Source: RGIG4576 sp045656705
GTDB lineage: Bacteria > Bacteroidota > Bacteroidia > Bacteroidales > Muribaculaceae
Length of the DNA: 64,000 nucleotides
Direction: 5' to 3'
Assembly (NCBI GenBank): GCA_045656705.1
Contig: JAZORR010000041.1
Span: forward strand, 62,001-126,000
Below the pieces are notes generated by a model. The model did not search any database. It worked only from the letters and a program-made list of their open reading frames with translations, and had not been told where the DNA came from. This document shows positions 35,337 to 44,142 of the stretch, piece by piece. The translations under genes and the position numbers were made by a program. Each line of letters begins with the position of its first letter. Positions within the stretch are counted from its first letter, which is position 1.

Positions 35337-36209
35337 ATGAATTTAGTGGTTTTATCTATAGCAATATTGGGCGGATTGGGTATCCTTAGTGCAATAGTGC
35401 TATTTATTACAGCCAAAAAATTTGCTGTAAAGGAAAATCCCAAGATTGCTGAAGTAGAAGAAGCATTGCCAGGGGCTAATTGTGGTGGCTGTGGAAAAAA
35501 TGGCTGTCATGATTTCGCTGTGGCTTGTGCTTGTGCGTCTTCGCTCGACGGATTGAGATGTCCGGTGGGTGGCGATGAAACTATGGCTCTTGTGGCTAAA
35601 ATAGTGGGACTTGCAAAAGCTCCATCAGCTATGCCTAAGGTAGCTGTGCTACATTGTGATGGAACGTGTGCCAATCGTCCGAAGAAATCTGATTACGATG
35701 GACCTATGTCGTGCCATATCGAACATTCGCTTTACCTCGGTGCTCGTGGTTGTGCCTACGGATGTCTTGGTGGTGGCGATTGCGTGAGCGCATGTAACTT
35801 CGGTGCAATGATGGTGAATCCTATCAAGGGTATCGTGGAAATAGACGACGAGAAATGCGTGGGATGTGGTGCCTGTGTGGAAAAGTGTCCTCGCAATCTC
35901 ATAGAATTACGCAATAAAGGACCTCGTGGCATGCGTGTGTATGTGGCTTGTGCCAATAAGGACAAGGGTGCTTTAGCCATGAAAGAATGTAGCGTGTCGT
36001 GTATCGGTTGTGGTAAATGCGTGAAAGAGTGTCCACACGATGCTATCACTATGGAAGATAATCTTGCCTACATTGATTATGTGAAATGTAAGTTGTGCAA
36101 GAAGTGTGTGGTGGTGTGTCCTCGCAATGCAATCCATGCCGTGAATTTCCCTGTGAAGAAAACTGTGATAGAAGACGAAAATAAGAACAATCAAGAATCT
36201 AAACAATAG
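35337..36209 (+). CDS. rnfB: Rnf complex subunit RnfB (ferredoxin-type iron-sulfur protein)
   Basis: The 290-residue subunit has an N-terminal membrane anchor (1-26), a four-cysteine [4Fe-4S] domain (NCGGCGKNGCHDFAVAC, about 50-66, with a later RCPVGG), and several CxxCxxC clusters: CVGCGACVEKCPRNLI, SCIGCGKCVKECPHDAI and YVKCKLCKKCVVVCPRNAI. RnfB is the entry point for electrons from reduced ferredoxin. Gene order rnfB-C-D-G-E-A is the standard one; rnfC follows by 7 bp. Confidence 0.96.
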   Translation: MNLVVLSIAILGGLGILSAIVLFITAKKFAVKENPKIAEVEEALPGANCGGCGKNGCHDFAVACACASSLDGLRCPVGGDETMALVAKIVGLAKAPSAMPKVAVLHCDGTCANRPKKSDYDGPMSCHIEHSLYLGARGCAYGCLGGGDCVSACNFGAMMVNPIKGIVEIDDEKCVGCGACVEKCPRNLIELRNKGPRGMRVYVACANKDKGALAMKECSVSCIGCGKCVKECPHDAITMEDNLAYIDYVKCKLCKKCVVVCPRNAIHAVNFPVKKTVIEDENKNNQESKQ

Positions 36210-36216
36210 GATATAT

Positions 36217-37554
36217 ATGCTAAAGACATTCAGTAAAGGTGGACTACATGTTTCAGAAAATAAAATCACTGCAGGCAGTCCTATTGTAGACATTCCTGCT
36301 CCTCGCGAGGTGGTGGTTACCTTTTCGCAACACATAGGTGCCATTGCAGTGTGCTGTGTGAAAGTGGGAGATTATGTAGAAAAGGGACAATTGATAGCCA
36401 AAGCCAATGGTGTGGTGAGTGCCAATGTGCATACTCCTATCAGTGGCAAGGTGAAAAGTATAGGTAAATGGAAGACTGCCTTCGGTTATCCTTGTGATAC
36501 GGTGACCATAGTGGCAAGTGAAGAAGATGCTGCCAAAGATGCATCGGCAAAGGTGAATCGTCGTAGCGACGAGGAAGTAGCAGCCCTTACTCCCGATGAT
36601 ATCAAGACCATTGTGGCAGATGCCGGAGTGGTGGGGCTCGGTGGTGCAGCCTTCCCTACAAAGGTGAAGCTTTCGCCTCCTCAAGGCTCAAAGGCCGAAG
36701 TGCTTATACTTAATGGTGCAGAATGTGAGCCATATCTTACCAACGACCATGCACTTATGCTTGCTTATGCCGATGAGGTGATAGAAGGTGTGCGATATAT
36801 AATGCGTGCCACAGGTGTGAATCGTGCTATTTTCGGCATTGAGAACAATAAGCAAGATGTTATAGACCTTTTGAATAGTAAATTATCGGGCGACGCTTCT
36901 ATCGAGGTGCAAGCCTTGAAAACTAAATATCCACAAGGTGGTGAAAAGCAACTTATCAAGGCTGTGATAGGCAATGAATTAGCTCCTGGTGCTCTTCCTA
37001 TTTCGGTGGGTGCTATCGTGCAAAATGTGGCTACTGCTTATGCTATATATCGTGCAGTGCGCTTGCGCGAACCACTAATCAGTCGCATTCTTACTGTTAC
37101 TGGAAAGAATGTGAAAAATCCGGGCAATTACCATGTGTATCTCGGAACTCCATTGAAGACTATCGTAGATGTGGCTGGTGGAGTGCCTGAAAATACAGGT
37201 AAAATCATTATTGGTGGACCGATGATGGGCCGTGCGATCGTGAGTCTTGATACTCCTACCATTAAGGGCGTTTCGGGTTTGCTATTCCTTGATGAAGAGG
37301 AGGCTCGTAGAGAAGCGGAAGAACCATGCATACGCTGTGCTGCTTGTGTGAATGCGTGTCCTATGGGACTCGAACCATACTTGCTGATGCCACTTACTGA
37401 AAATGGTGAACTTGAACAACTCCAGGAGCATGGAGTGCGTAATTGCATAGAGTGTGGTTGTTGTTCTTACATCTGCCCGTCGCATCGTCCTCTGCTCGAT
37501 TTCATAAGATTGGGCAAGACTAAAGTGAATGAAATGATTCGTAAACAAAGATAA
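36217..37554 (+). CDS. rnfC: Rnf complex subunit RnfC (NADH/FMN-binding)
   Basis: A 445-residue peripheral subunit that exchanges electrons with NAD. It has an N-terminal barrel-sandwich domain (GDYVEKGQLIAKANGVVSANV is read here as VGDYVEKGQLIAKA), a Complex1_51K-type FMN/NADH domain (VGLGGAAFPTKVKL near residue 140; YPQGGEKQLIKAVIG near 240), a SLBB segment, and two C-terminal [4Fe-4S] motifs (RCAACVNACPMGLEP and NCIECGCCSYICPSHRP). It is shorter than proteobacterial RnfC because it lacks the long repetitive tail, as is normal in this phylum. Confidence 0.96.
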   Translation: MLKTFSKGGLHVSENKITAGSPIVDIPAPREVVVTFSQHIGAIAVCCVKVGDYVEKGQLIAKANGVVSANVHTPISGKVKSIGKWKTAFGYPCDTVTIVASEEDAAKDASAKVNRRSDEEVAALTPDDIKTIVADAGVVGLGGAAFPTKVKLSPPQGSKAEVLILNGAECEPYLTNDHALMLAYADEVIEGVRYIMRATGVNRAIFGIENNKQDVIDLLNSKLSGDASIEVQALKTKYPQGGEKQLIKAVIGNELAPGALPISVGAIVQNVATAYAIYRAVRLREPLISRILTVTGKNVKNPGNYHVYLGTPLKTIVDVAGGVPENTGKIIIGGPMMGRAIVSLDTPTIKGVSGLLFLDEEEARREAEEPCIRCAACVNACPMGLEPYLLMPLTENGELEQLQEHGVRNCIECGCCSYICPSHRPLLDFIRLGKTKVNEMIRKQR

Positions 37555-37568
37555 CTTGAGATATTGAT

Positions 37569-38606
37569 ATGAATAATAATAGATTGGTGGTTTCGGGTTC
37601 GCCTCATGCATTCTCAAAGGATAGTGTGAGCAGAAGAATGTGGGGAGTGGTGCTTGCACTATTGCCTGCAGCGGCTTACTCGGTGTACCTATTCGGACTT
37701 GGAGCATTTATAGTGTTGCTTACTTCGGTGCTTGGTTGTGTACTCATAGAGTACTTTATTCAACGCTTTATGATGGGCGGCAAGGTGACAGTGATCAATG
37801 GCTCGGCTGTGATCACAGGCCTGCTTTTGGCAATGAATTTGCCAAGTAATCTCCCTATATGGATAATATTGATAGGTTGTGTGGTGGCTATCGGGCTCGG
37901 TAAGTATGCTTTTGGTGGTCTCGGACAAAATATTTTCAATCCAGCTATCTTGGGCCGTGTGTTCTTGCTTATCTCGTTTCCACAACAGATGACATCTTGG
38001 CCCTTGCCATTTGTGAATAGAACTACTTATCTTGATGCCACTACTGGTGCTACTTATTTGAGCAAGATGAAGATGGAAGCAATGTCAGTAGTAGACACTG
38101 CTACTGGTGCATCGGCTGTAGATGGCTCTACTGGAGCATCAGCAGTAAACACAGTGAGCGAAGCAGCTATCGATGCTCTTAATTGGGTGGATGCATTGCT
38201 TGGTAATATGGGTGGTAGTCTTGGCGAAATGAGTGCAGTGGCATTGCTCATTGGTGGCGTGTTTATGCTATTGCGTGGTATTATCTCATGGCATATTCCA
38301 GTGTCTATTATTGCCACAGTGATGCTTTTTGCATGGGGTGCTGGGGTAGATCCAGTAATGTCGGTGTTGAGTGGAGGTGTGATGCTCGGTGCTATATTTA
38401 TGGCTACCGATTATGTGACATCGCCAATGACTCATCGTGGTATGATTATATATGGTGTGATGATAGGTGTTATCACTATGGTGATACGCTTGTGGGGTGC
38501 TTATCCCGAAGGTGTTTCGTTTGCAATATTGATAATGAACGGATTTACTCCACTTATCAATAAATTTGTGCGTCCTCGTCAGTTTGGAGAAAGGAGAGTG
38601 AAATAA
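37569..38606 (+). CDS. rnfD: Rnf complex subunit RnfD with three tandem flavinylation-like motifs
   Basis: A 345-residue membrane subunit with about ten helices that carries covalent FMN on a threonine attached by ApbE. Three segments fit the ApbE target pattern D-x-x-[ST]-G-A-[TS]: DATTGAT (156-162), DTATGAS (176-182) and DGSTGAS (185-191), within a stretch rich in Ala, Thr and Ser before GNMGGSLGEMSAVALLIGG. One such motif is the usual number, and the first is in the expected place. The two extras look like a local duplication (related DNA at 38034, 38094 and 38121). It follows rnfC by 14 bp. Confidence 0.95.
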   Translation: MNNNRLVVSGSPHAFSKDSVSRRMWGVVLALLPAAAYSVYLFGLGAFIVLLTSVLGCVLIEYFIQRFMMGGKVTVINGSAVITGLLLAMNLPSNLPIWIILIGCVVAIGLGKYAFGGLGQNIFNPAILGRVFLLISFPQQMTSWPLPFVNRTTYLDATTGATYLSKMKMEAMSVVDTATGASAVDGSTGASAVNTVSEAAIDALNWVDALLGNMGGSLGEMSAVALLIGGVFMLLRGIISWHIPVSIIATVMLFAWGAGVDPVMSVLSGGVMLGAIFMATDYVTSPMTHRGMIIYGVMIGVITMVIRLWGAYPEGVSFAILIMNGFTPLINKFVRPRQFGERRVK

Positions 38607-38608
38607 TT

Positions 38609-39226
38609 ATGGAAAAGATAAAGTCGTCGTTACCAAATATGTTGTTGTCGCTTGGGATAATAACAATAGTGGCAGCTCTGATACTTGGTGGAGTGTATGC
38701 TCTTACCAAAGACACTATAGCTGATGCCGAACGCAAGGCACAAGTGCAAGCCATAAGCGAAGTGGCACCAGAATTTGACAATAATCCGCTCGACGAACAA
38801 TATGTGTATGTGGCAAATGCAGGCACAAAGGATAGCCTTGAAATAGTGGTGTATCCAGCACGCAAGGGCGATGAACTTGTGGGTGCAGCCGTGAAGAGTA
38901 TCACAATGAACGGATTCAGTGGAGAAATAGTGGTGATGTGTGGTTTCAAGGCCGATGGCACTATCAATAATTATAAGGTGCTAAAACATGCCGAAACAGC
39001 AGGTCTTGGCTCTAAAATGCAAGAATGGTTTCGCACCGATAAGGGATCGCAAAATGTGATTGGTCTGAATCCAGGTAAGGATAAAGTGCGTGTGAAAAAG
39101 GATGGCGGACAAGTGGACGCTATCACAGCAGCCACTATATCGTCGCGTGCATTCCTTGCTGCAATAGCCGATGCTTATAAGGCATATTTAGAAATGCAAA
39201 ACAATGAGAAGGAGGCTCAAAAGTGA
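38609..39226 (+). CDS. rnfG: Rnf complex subunit RnfG (covalent FMN)
   Basis: The 205-residue subunit has one N-terminal membrane helix (about 10-33) and a periplasmic FMN-binding domain. The predicted flavin attachment threonine is T176 in VDAITAATISSRAF, where the usual glycine of SGAT is alanine. Other family features are FSGEIVVMCGFKADGTINNY and KVLKHAETAGLGSKMQE. RnfG passes electrons between RnfB/C and the membrane subunits. Its stop overlaps the rnfE ATG (TGATG), so the two are translationally coupled. Confidence 0.95.
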   Translation: MEKIKSSLPNMLLSLGIITIVAALILGGVYALTKDTIADAERKAQVQAISEVAPEFDNNPLDEQYVYVANAGTKDSLEIVVYPARKGDELVGAAVKSITMNGFSGEIVVMCGFKADGTINNYKVLKHAETAGLGSKMQEWFRTDKGSQNVIGLNPGKDKVRVKKDGGQVDAITAATISSRAFLAAIADAYKAYLEMQNNEKEAQK

Positions 39227-39813
39227 TGAATAAGTTGAAATTTATTATAGAATCGGCAATCAAAAACAATCCTACATTTGTGCTATTGCTTGGTATGTGT
39301 CCTACATTGGGTACTACCAGCTCGGCAATGAATGGGTTGAGTATGGGACTAGCTACTATGGGAGTGCTTGTGTGCTCGAATGCTGTGATTTCGATGCTAC
39401 GCAATGTGATTCCCGATAAGGTGCGTATCCCAGCCTTTATTGTGGTGATAGCCTCGTTTGTGACTGTGCTGCAAATGGTGATGCAAGCATATATGCCAGC
39501 TCTTTACGAAACTCTGGGCATTTTCATTCCACTTATTGTGGTGAATTGTATTTTGCTTGGTCGTGCCGAGGCTTATGCTTCGAAGAATGGAGTGATAGAC
39601 TCACTTTGCGACGGACTCGGTGTGGGGCTTGGTTTCACTTTCTCGCTCACTATCTTGGGTGCATTGCGTGAATTCTTAGGCACAGGTCGCATCTTCGATA
39701 TGGTGGTGTATGACGAGCATTATGGCAGTCTTGTGTTTGTGCTTGCTCCGGGAGCATTCATAGTGTTGGGCTTGCTCATTGCATTAGTGAATAATATAAA
39801 AGCAGGTAAATAA
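39226..39813 (+). CDS. rnfE: Rnf complex subunit RnfE
   Basis: A 195-residue integral membrane protein with six helices, of the NqrD/RnfE family. Conserved parts are NNPTFVLLLGMCPTLGTTSS near residue 15 and NCILLGRAEAYASKNGVIDS near residue 105. I start at the ATG at 39226, which overlaps the rnfG stop by one base and has GGAGG-like bases about 10 nt upstream, rather than at the GTG three bases before. Together with RnfA it holds an iron-sulfur site between the membrane subunits. Confidence 0.95.
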   Translation: MNKLKFIIESAIKNNPTFVLLLGMCPTLGTTSSAMNGLSMGLATMGVLVCSNAVISMLRNVIPDKVRIPAFIVVIASFVTVLQMVMQAYMPALYETLGIFIPLIVVNCILLGRAEAYASKNGVIDSLCDGLGVGLGFTFSLTILGALREFLGTGRIFDMVVYDEHYGSLVFVLAPGAFIVLGLLIALVNNIKAGK

Positions 39814-39830
39814 GAAAGGAGAAGAAATAT

Positions 39831-40412
39831 ATGTTGGCATATTTATCTATTATAATTACAGCGATATTTGTTAATAACATTGTATTCGCTCAATTCTTAG
39901 GAATTTGTCCGTTTTTAGGTGTGTCTAAACGCATCAGTTCGGCTGTGGGGATGGGTATGGCAGTAACATTTGTGATGGCAATAGCCACTGCAGTTACCTA
40001 TCTGTTGCAAATGTATGTGCTTGTGCCACTTGGTGTCACTTTCTTGCAAACGATAGTGTTTATCCTTGTGATAGCCGCTCTTGTGCAAGTGCTTGAGATT
40101 GTGATGAAGAAGACCATGCCAGTGCTTTATCAGGCACTTGGGGTGTTTTTGCCATTGATTACCACCAACTGTGCTGTGCTTGGTGTGGCAATTCTTGTGA
40201 TTCAAAAGAATATGACTTTGCCTGAAGCTCTTGTGTACTCGGTGTCTACTGCATTGGGCTTCACACTTGCTTTATTGATATTTGCTGGTATCAGAGAACA
40301 ATTGGCTATCACGCGCGTGCCAAAACCTATGCAAGGTATTCCTATTGCACTCATCACTGCTGGTATCCTTGCAATGGCATTTATGGGATTTGCTGGTATA
40401 AGTATAGGCTGA
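39831..40412 (+). CDS. rnfA: Rnf complex subunit RnfA
   Basis: A 193-residue membrane protein of the NqrE/RnfA family with six helices. Typical stretches are NNIVFAQFLGICPFLGVSKR (15-34) and ITTNCAVLGVAILVIQKNMT (about 105-125), whose cysteines supply half of the RnfA-RnfE intramembrane iron-sulfur centre. Last gene of the operon, 17 bp after rnfE, with AAAGGAG-like bases upstream of its ATG. Confidence 0.96.
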   Translation: MLAYLSIIITAIFVNNIVFAQFLGICPFLGVSKRISSAVGMGMAVTFVMAIATAVTYLLQMYVLVPLGVTFLQTIVFILVIAALVQVLEIVMKKTMPVLYQALGVFLPLITTNCAVLGVAILVIQKNMTLPEALVYSVSTALGFTLALLIFAGIREQLAITRVPKPMQGIPIALITAGILAMAFMGFAGISIG

Positions 40413-40427
40413 TACATATAGAAATAG

Positions 40428-40458
40428 CATTCTAAATTAGGGTTTTTTATTTAGAATG
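40428..40458 (+). promoter_or_regulatory. Inverted repeat between rnfA and the His-rich protein gene
   Basis: CATTCTAAAT (40428-40437) and ATTTAGAATG (40449-40458) are perfect inverted copies separated by 11 bp. No T-run follows the second arm, though the loop contains six T. It could end rnf transcription or be an operator, since it sits only 12 bp upstream of the next promoter. Confidence 0.45.
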
Positions 40459-40469
40459 ATTATAAATAA

Positions 40470-40501
40470 TTTGTTTATTAAAGTTTGATGTTGTAACTTT
40501 G
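40470..40501 (+). promoter_or_regulatory. Promoter of the His-rich protein/TonB receptor operon
   Basis: TTTG at 40470-40473, exactly 20 bp, TAACTTTG at 40494-40501: a full match to the phylum consensus, 20 bp before the ATG at 40521. Confidence 0.7.
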
Positions 40502-40520
40502 CACTCGAATTAGAAACAAA

Positions 40521-40928
40521 ATGAGTAGAGAGATAACATTTAAACAACGAATAATTGCACTATTCTTTACAGTCCTATTTATAGGATATGTAGGGAATGT
40601 GCATTTTTTTGTTCACGAGCATAAGGTGGGCGAAACAGTTGTTGTACACTCTCACCTCGGCTCTTCTACTCACGACCACACATCAAACGCTATCAACACC
40701 ATTTTTAGCATCTCACACTATGATACTATCTCGGCTTTTGTGTGGAATGCAATGGATGTGGAAGAACTTCTTTTGCGTGAATTGCATTGCAAGGAAGAAG
40801 TGTGGGTGTCACTTACAAAGATTGATTATTTCTCACTTCGTGCTCCCCCGTTTTATAGATATTCTAAGGGAATAATGTATTCTCTAATACAATCAAGAGA
40901 TTATTATGCATTTGAGAAAATGCGGTGA
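40521..40928 (+). CDS. Small histidine-rich exported protein, probably metal-related
   Basis: A 135-residue protein of no named family that I recognise. An N-terminal hydrophobic helix (about 11-27) is followed by a histidine-rich stretch, HFFVHEHKVGETVVVHSHLG (28-47), and then STHDH. The rest is unremarkable. Similar short His-rich proteins often precede TonB-dependent receptors of predicted zinc or copper uptake in Bacteroidota. The receptor gene starts 35 bp downstream, with no promoter between. A periplasmic or membrane-tethered metal-binding accessory role is inferred. Confidence 0.7.
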   Translation: MSREITFKQRIIALFFTVLFIGYVGNVHFFVHEHKVGETVVVHSHLGSSTHDHTSNAINTIFSISHYDTISAFVWNAMDVEELLLRELHCKEEVWVSLTKIDYFSLRAPPFYRYSKGIMYSLIQSRDYYAFEKMR

Positions 40929-40963
40929 ATAGAATCTATAAAACAAACAAATAAAACATTTTA

Positions 40964-43267
40964 ATGAATAAAATTATACTTTCACTATTGCTATCGGTGA
41001 TGGCAATAGGCGTTGCTTATGCGCAAGCAGAATCGGAATTGACCGATGCAAATGTGGTGGGACATGTTATTGATAAAAAGACTGGCGAACACATTCCTTA
41101 TGTTACAATTCGTCTTGTGGATACAAATTACGGCACTATGACCGATGCTACTGGTCACTATTTCTTGAAGAATGTAGAAGATGGCAAGTATAGAATAGAA
41201 GCCTCTTGTATTGGTTACCTATCACAAGCTTCTAATATCACTATCAAAAATGGAAAGACTCAAGAAGTGAATTTCCATTTGCAAGAAGATGTGATGCAAC
41301 TCGAACAAATCGTGGTCACTGGCAATAAGGGCGAAGTGAAGCGTCGTAATAGTTCTACTCTTGTGGGAGTGATAAATATGAAGACTTTCGACCTTGTGAG
41401 TGCAAGCAGTCTTGCCGATGGACTGAACTATCAGCCTGGAGTGCGTGTGGAAAATAATTGCCAAAATTGTGGTTTCACTCAAGTGCGTATCAATGGTCTT
41501 GATGGACACTATTCGCAAGTGCTTATGAATTCGCGTCCTGTGTTTTCGGCTCTTGCCGGTGTGTATGGCCTTGAGCAAATCCCTGCCAATATGATTGATC
41601 GCGTAGAGGTGATGCGTGGGGGTGGTTCGGCTCTCTTTGGTTCATCTTCTATCGGTGGTACTATCAATATTATCACAAAAGATCCTATAGTGAATAGTGC
41701 AGAGGTGGCTCATACTTCTACATTCACAGGTATGACAGGAAGTATTGATAATAATACTACTGTGAATGCTTCGGTCACTACCGACAACAATAAACTTGGT
41801 CTTATGCTTTATGGACAAAATCGCGACCGTGCAAGTTACGACCACGATGGCGATGGATATACCGAAATAGGTGAAATCAAGTCGAAGACTCTCGGTGCGC
41901 GTGCCTTTATGCGTCCGAGCCAAAACACTCGTCTCACACTGGAATATCGTGCCACCGAAGAATATCGTCGTGGTGGCGACCAACTTGATGTGCCTGCTCA
42001 CGAGGCTAATGTGACCGAGCAAACCGACCACCAAATACATGGTGGTGACATCAATTTCAACTATTGGACTGACGACCAAAAGGTGAAATGGAATGTGTAT
42101 GCTTCTATGCAAGACACTAAGCGCGATAGTTACTATGGTAGTGGAATGGACCCTAATGCTTATGGTACTACTCACGACCTTGTGGTGCTCGGTGGAGCTC
42201 AATACACTCTTGCAATGGACAATCTATTGTTTATGCCTGCCGAATTTATGGCTGGTGCTGAATATAATCACAATTATTTGCACGATGTGACTCTCGGCTA
42301 CGATCACGACCATTTGCAAAAGGTGAATATCTTCAGTGGATTTGTGCAAAATGAATGGCGTAATGATATGTGGGGCTTCCTTGTGGGTGCACGCATCGAT
42401 AAGCACTCTTTGGTGGATAATGTGATAGTGTCGCCTCGTGCCAATATTCGTTTCAATCCGTCGAAGCAAGCTAACTTCCGATTGTCTTACTCTACTGGTT
42501 TCCGTGCTCCTCAAGCATTCGACGAAGACTTTCATGTGGCAGTAGTAGGTGGCGAACGAGTGGTGACTGTGCTTGCCGATGGACTTAAGGAGGAAAGTTC
42601 GCACAGTGTGAGCCTATCGGGCGACTTGTATTTCAATATTGGTGATGTGCAGACCAATCTCCTTGTAGAAGGATTTTACACCACACTCGACGATGTATTT
42701 GCTCTACGCACTATCGGTGAAGATGCACTCGGCAATGAGGTGCTTGAACGCTATAATGGCTCGGGAGCAACTGTATTTGGAGGAAACTTGGAACTTCGTG
42801 CAGTATTCTCTTCACACCTATCGGTGCAAGGTGGTGTTACATTGCAACGAAGCCAATACAAGGAACTTGAACAATGGAGCGACAACGAAGAAGTGCCTGC
42901 TACAAAGAATATGTTCCGCACTCCAGATGCTTACGGCTATTTTACGCTTAATTATAACCCTGTGAAACCTCTTACACTTGGTCTTACTGGTACATTCACA
43001 GGACCGATGTGGATGCAACACTACGAAGGTTCGGGTACTCCTATCGATGTGGCCGAACGCACCAAGAGTTTTGCCGATGTAGGTTTCAAGGCTGCGTATG
43101 ATTTCAAATTCTTTGATTATGCTACATTGCAACTGAATGCCGGTGTGCATAATATCTTCAATTCGTTCCAAGACGACTTCGATAAAGGGGAATTGCGTGA
43201 CTCGGGATATATGTATGGTCCTATGATGCCTCGCAGTGTGTACATTGGCATTAAGATGCACTTATAA
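40964..43267 (+). CDS. TonB-dependent receptor with carboxypeptidase-like N-terminal domain
   Basis: The 767-residue outer-membrane receptor has a signal peptide (about 1-20), a carboxypeptidase regulatory-like domain (about 28-112: GHVIDKKTGEHIPYVTIRLV), a plug domain (about 120-235: ENNCQNCGFTQVRINGLDGH and RVEVMRGGGSALFGSSSIGG), and a 22-strand-type barrel ending MPRSVYIGIKMHL with a C-terminal aromatic/aliphatic pattern. The CQNCGF pair of cysteines in the plug is found in a receptor subgroup seen beside His-rich proteins. Together with its operon partner this points to metal or metallophore uptake, but the ligand is not proven. Confidence 0.9.
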   Translation: MNKIILSLLLSVMAIGVAYAQAESELTDANVVGHVIDKKTGEHIPYVTIRLVDTNYGTMTDATGHYFLKNVEDGKYRIEASCIGYLSQASNITIKNGKTQEVNFHLQEDVMQLEQIVVTGNKGEVKRRNSSTLVGVINMKTFDLVSASSLADGLNYQPGVRVENNCQNCGFTQVRINGLDGHYSQVLMNSRPVFSALAGVYGLEQIPANMIDRVEVMRGGGSALFGSSSIGGTINIITKDPIVNSAEVAHTSTFTGMTGSIDNNTTVNASVTTDNNKLGLMLYGQNRDRASYDHDGDGYTEIGEIKSKTLGARAFMRPSQNTRLTLEYRATEEYRRGGDQLDVPAHEANVTEQTDHQIHGGDINFNYWTDDQKVKWNVYASMQDTKRDSYYGSGMDPNAYGTTHDLVVLGGAQYTLAMDNLLFMPAEFMAGAEYNHNYLHDVTLGYDHDHLQKVNIFSGFVQNEWRNDMWGFLVGARIDKHSLVDNVIVSPRANIRFNPSKQANFRLSYSTGFRAPQAFDEDFHVAVVGGERVVTVLADGLKEESSHSVSLSGDLYFNIGDVQTNLLVEGFYTTLDDVFALRTIGEDALGNEVLERYNGSGATVFGGNLELRAVFSSHLSVQGGVTLQRSQYKELEQWSDNEEVPATKNMFRTPDAYGYFTLNYNPVKPLTLGLTGTFTGPMWMQHYEGSGTPIDVAERTKSFADVGFKAAYDFKFFDYATLQLNAGVHNIFNSFQDDFDKGELRDSGYMYGPMMPRSVYIGIKMHL

Positions 43268-43333
43268 TAATACTTGTTATACTTTTTATACTATTAAAAA
43301 CTAAATTACTGAAAACTAAAAAATGACTTGATG

Positions 43334-43370
43334 GGTGGGCATCGCTGATAGAAGCGACAGCCCACCTTTG
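43334..43370 (+). terminator. Terminator of the TonB receptor operon
   Basis: GGTGGGC (43334-43340) pairs with GCCCACC (43360-43366), with an inner CGCT/AGCG pairing, followed by TTTG. Confidence 0.65.
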
Positions 43371-43393
43371 TGTTTATTATTGCAGACTGCTTG

Positions 43394-43425
43394 TTTGGTA
43401 TACTGAGGAAAAATGAGTAATTTTG
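43394..43425 (+). promoter_or_regulatory. Promoter of the AlbA_2 protein gene
   Basis: TTTG (43394-43397), 20 bp, TAATTTTG (43418-43425): full consensus match, 22 bp before the ATG. Confidence 0.65.
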
Positions 43426-43447
43426 TAGATGTCTATAAAAACATACA

Positions 43448-44113
43448 ATGGAAAGTAAGGAAATAAAAAGCAAACACTATATACAGAATTTGATAGAGGA
43501 GGGTGAACACGAGCAGCAGGATTTTAAGTATAAAATTTCTGATGCTCGCAAGATAGCTCGTAGCATATCTGCTTTCGCCAACAATCGCGGTGGCTCGTTG
43601 CTTATCGGTGTGAAGGATAATGGCAATGTGGTGGGCGTGAAGAGCGAGGAGGAGATGTATATGATAGAACAGGCTGCCGAGATGTATTGTCGTCCACCTC
43701 AGAAAGTGCATCTACAGTCGTATCGAGTAGAGGGTAAGAGTGTGCTAAAGGTGGATGTGAAGCCTGCCACAGAATTGCCCGTTAAGGCTCAGGACGACGA
43801 TAAAAAATGGGTGGCTTATTATCGTGTGGCCGATGAAAATATACTTGCAAGTGCTCTGCATGTGAAGGTGTGGCGTGCTAAGCAAAAAAATCAACCTTCG
43901 ATAATTTCTTTCTCAGAAAAAGAACAAATACTTGTGGATTACTTAGGTGAAAATAGCGAGATCACTCTCGAAGAATATATGAAGGTGGCTCATCTATCAA
44001 AGCAATCGGCCGAAGATACACTTATAAATATGTGTGCTATGGGAACGCTTGAAATCCGTTACCACAATGGCAAATGTGTGCTTGTGGAAGTAGAAGATAA
44101 TGCCGAGCTATAA
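43448..44113 (+). CDS. AlbA_2 (Schlafen-type) putative nucleic-acid-binding protein
   Basis: The 221-residue protein has an AlbA_2 domain at about 15-140: EEGEHEQQDFKYKISDARKI opens it, and AFANNRGGSLLIGVKDNGNVVG is the conserved glycine-rich core. A C-terminal region (about 150-205) looks like a winged helix (EITLEEYMKVAHLSKQSAED). Proteins of this group are often annotated as ATP-binding or DNA-binding regulators; the function is unknown. It is monocistronic and shares a bidirectional terminator with fbp on the other strand. Confidence 0.78.
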   Translation: MESKEIKSKHYIQNLIEEGEHEQQDFKYKISDARKIARSISAFANNRGGSLLIGVKDNGNVVGVKSEEEMYMIEQAAEMYCRPPQKVHLQSYRVEGKSVLKVDVKPATELPVKAQDDDKKWVAYYRVADENILASALHVKVWRAKQKNQPSIISFSEKEQILVDYLGENSEITLEEYMKVAHLSKQSAEDTLINMCAMGTLEIRYHNGKCVLVEVEDNAEL

Positions 44114-44142
44114 CTTCAGCATCTCACACTCAGAAAAAAAAG

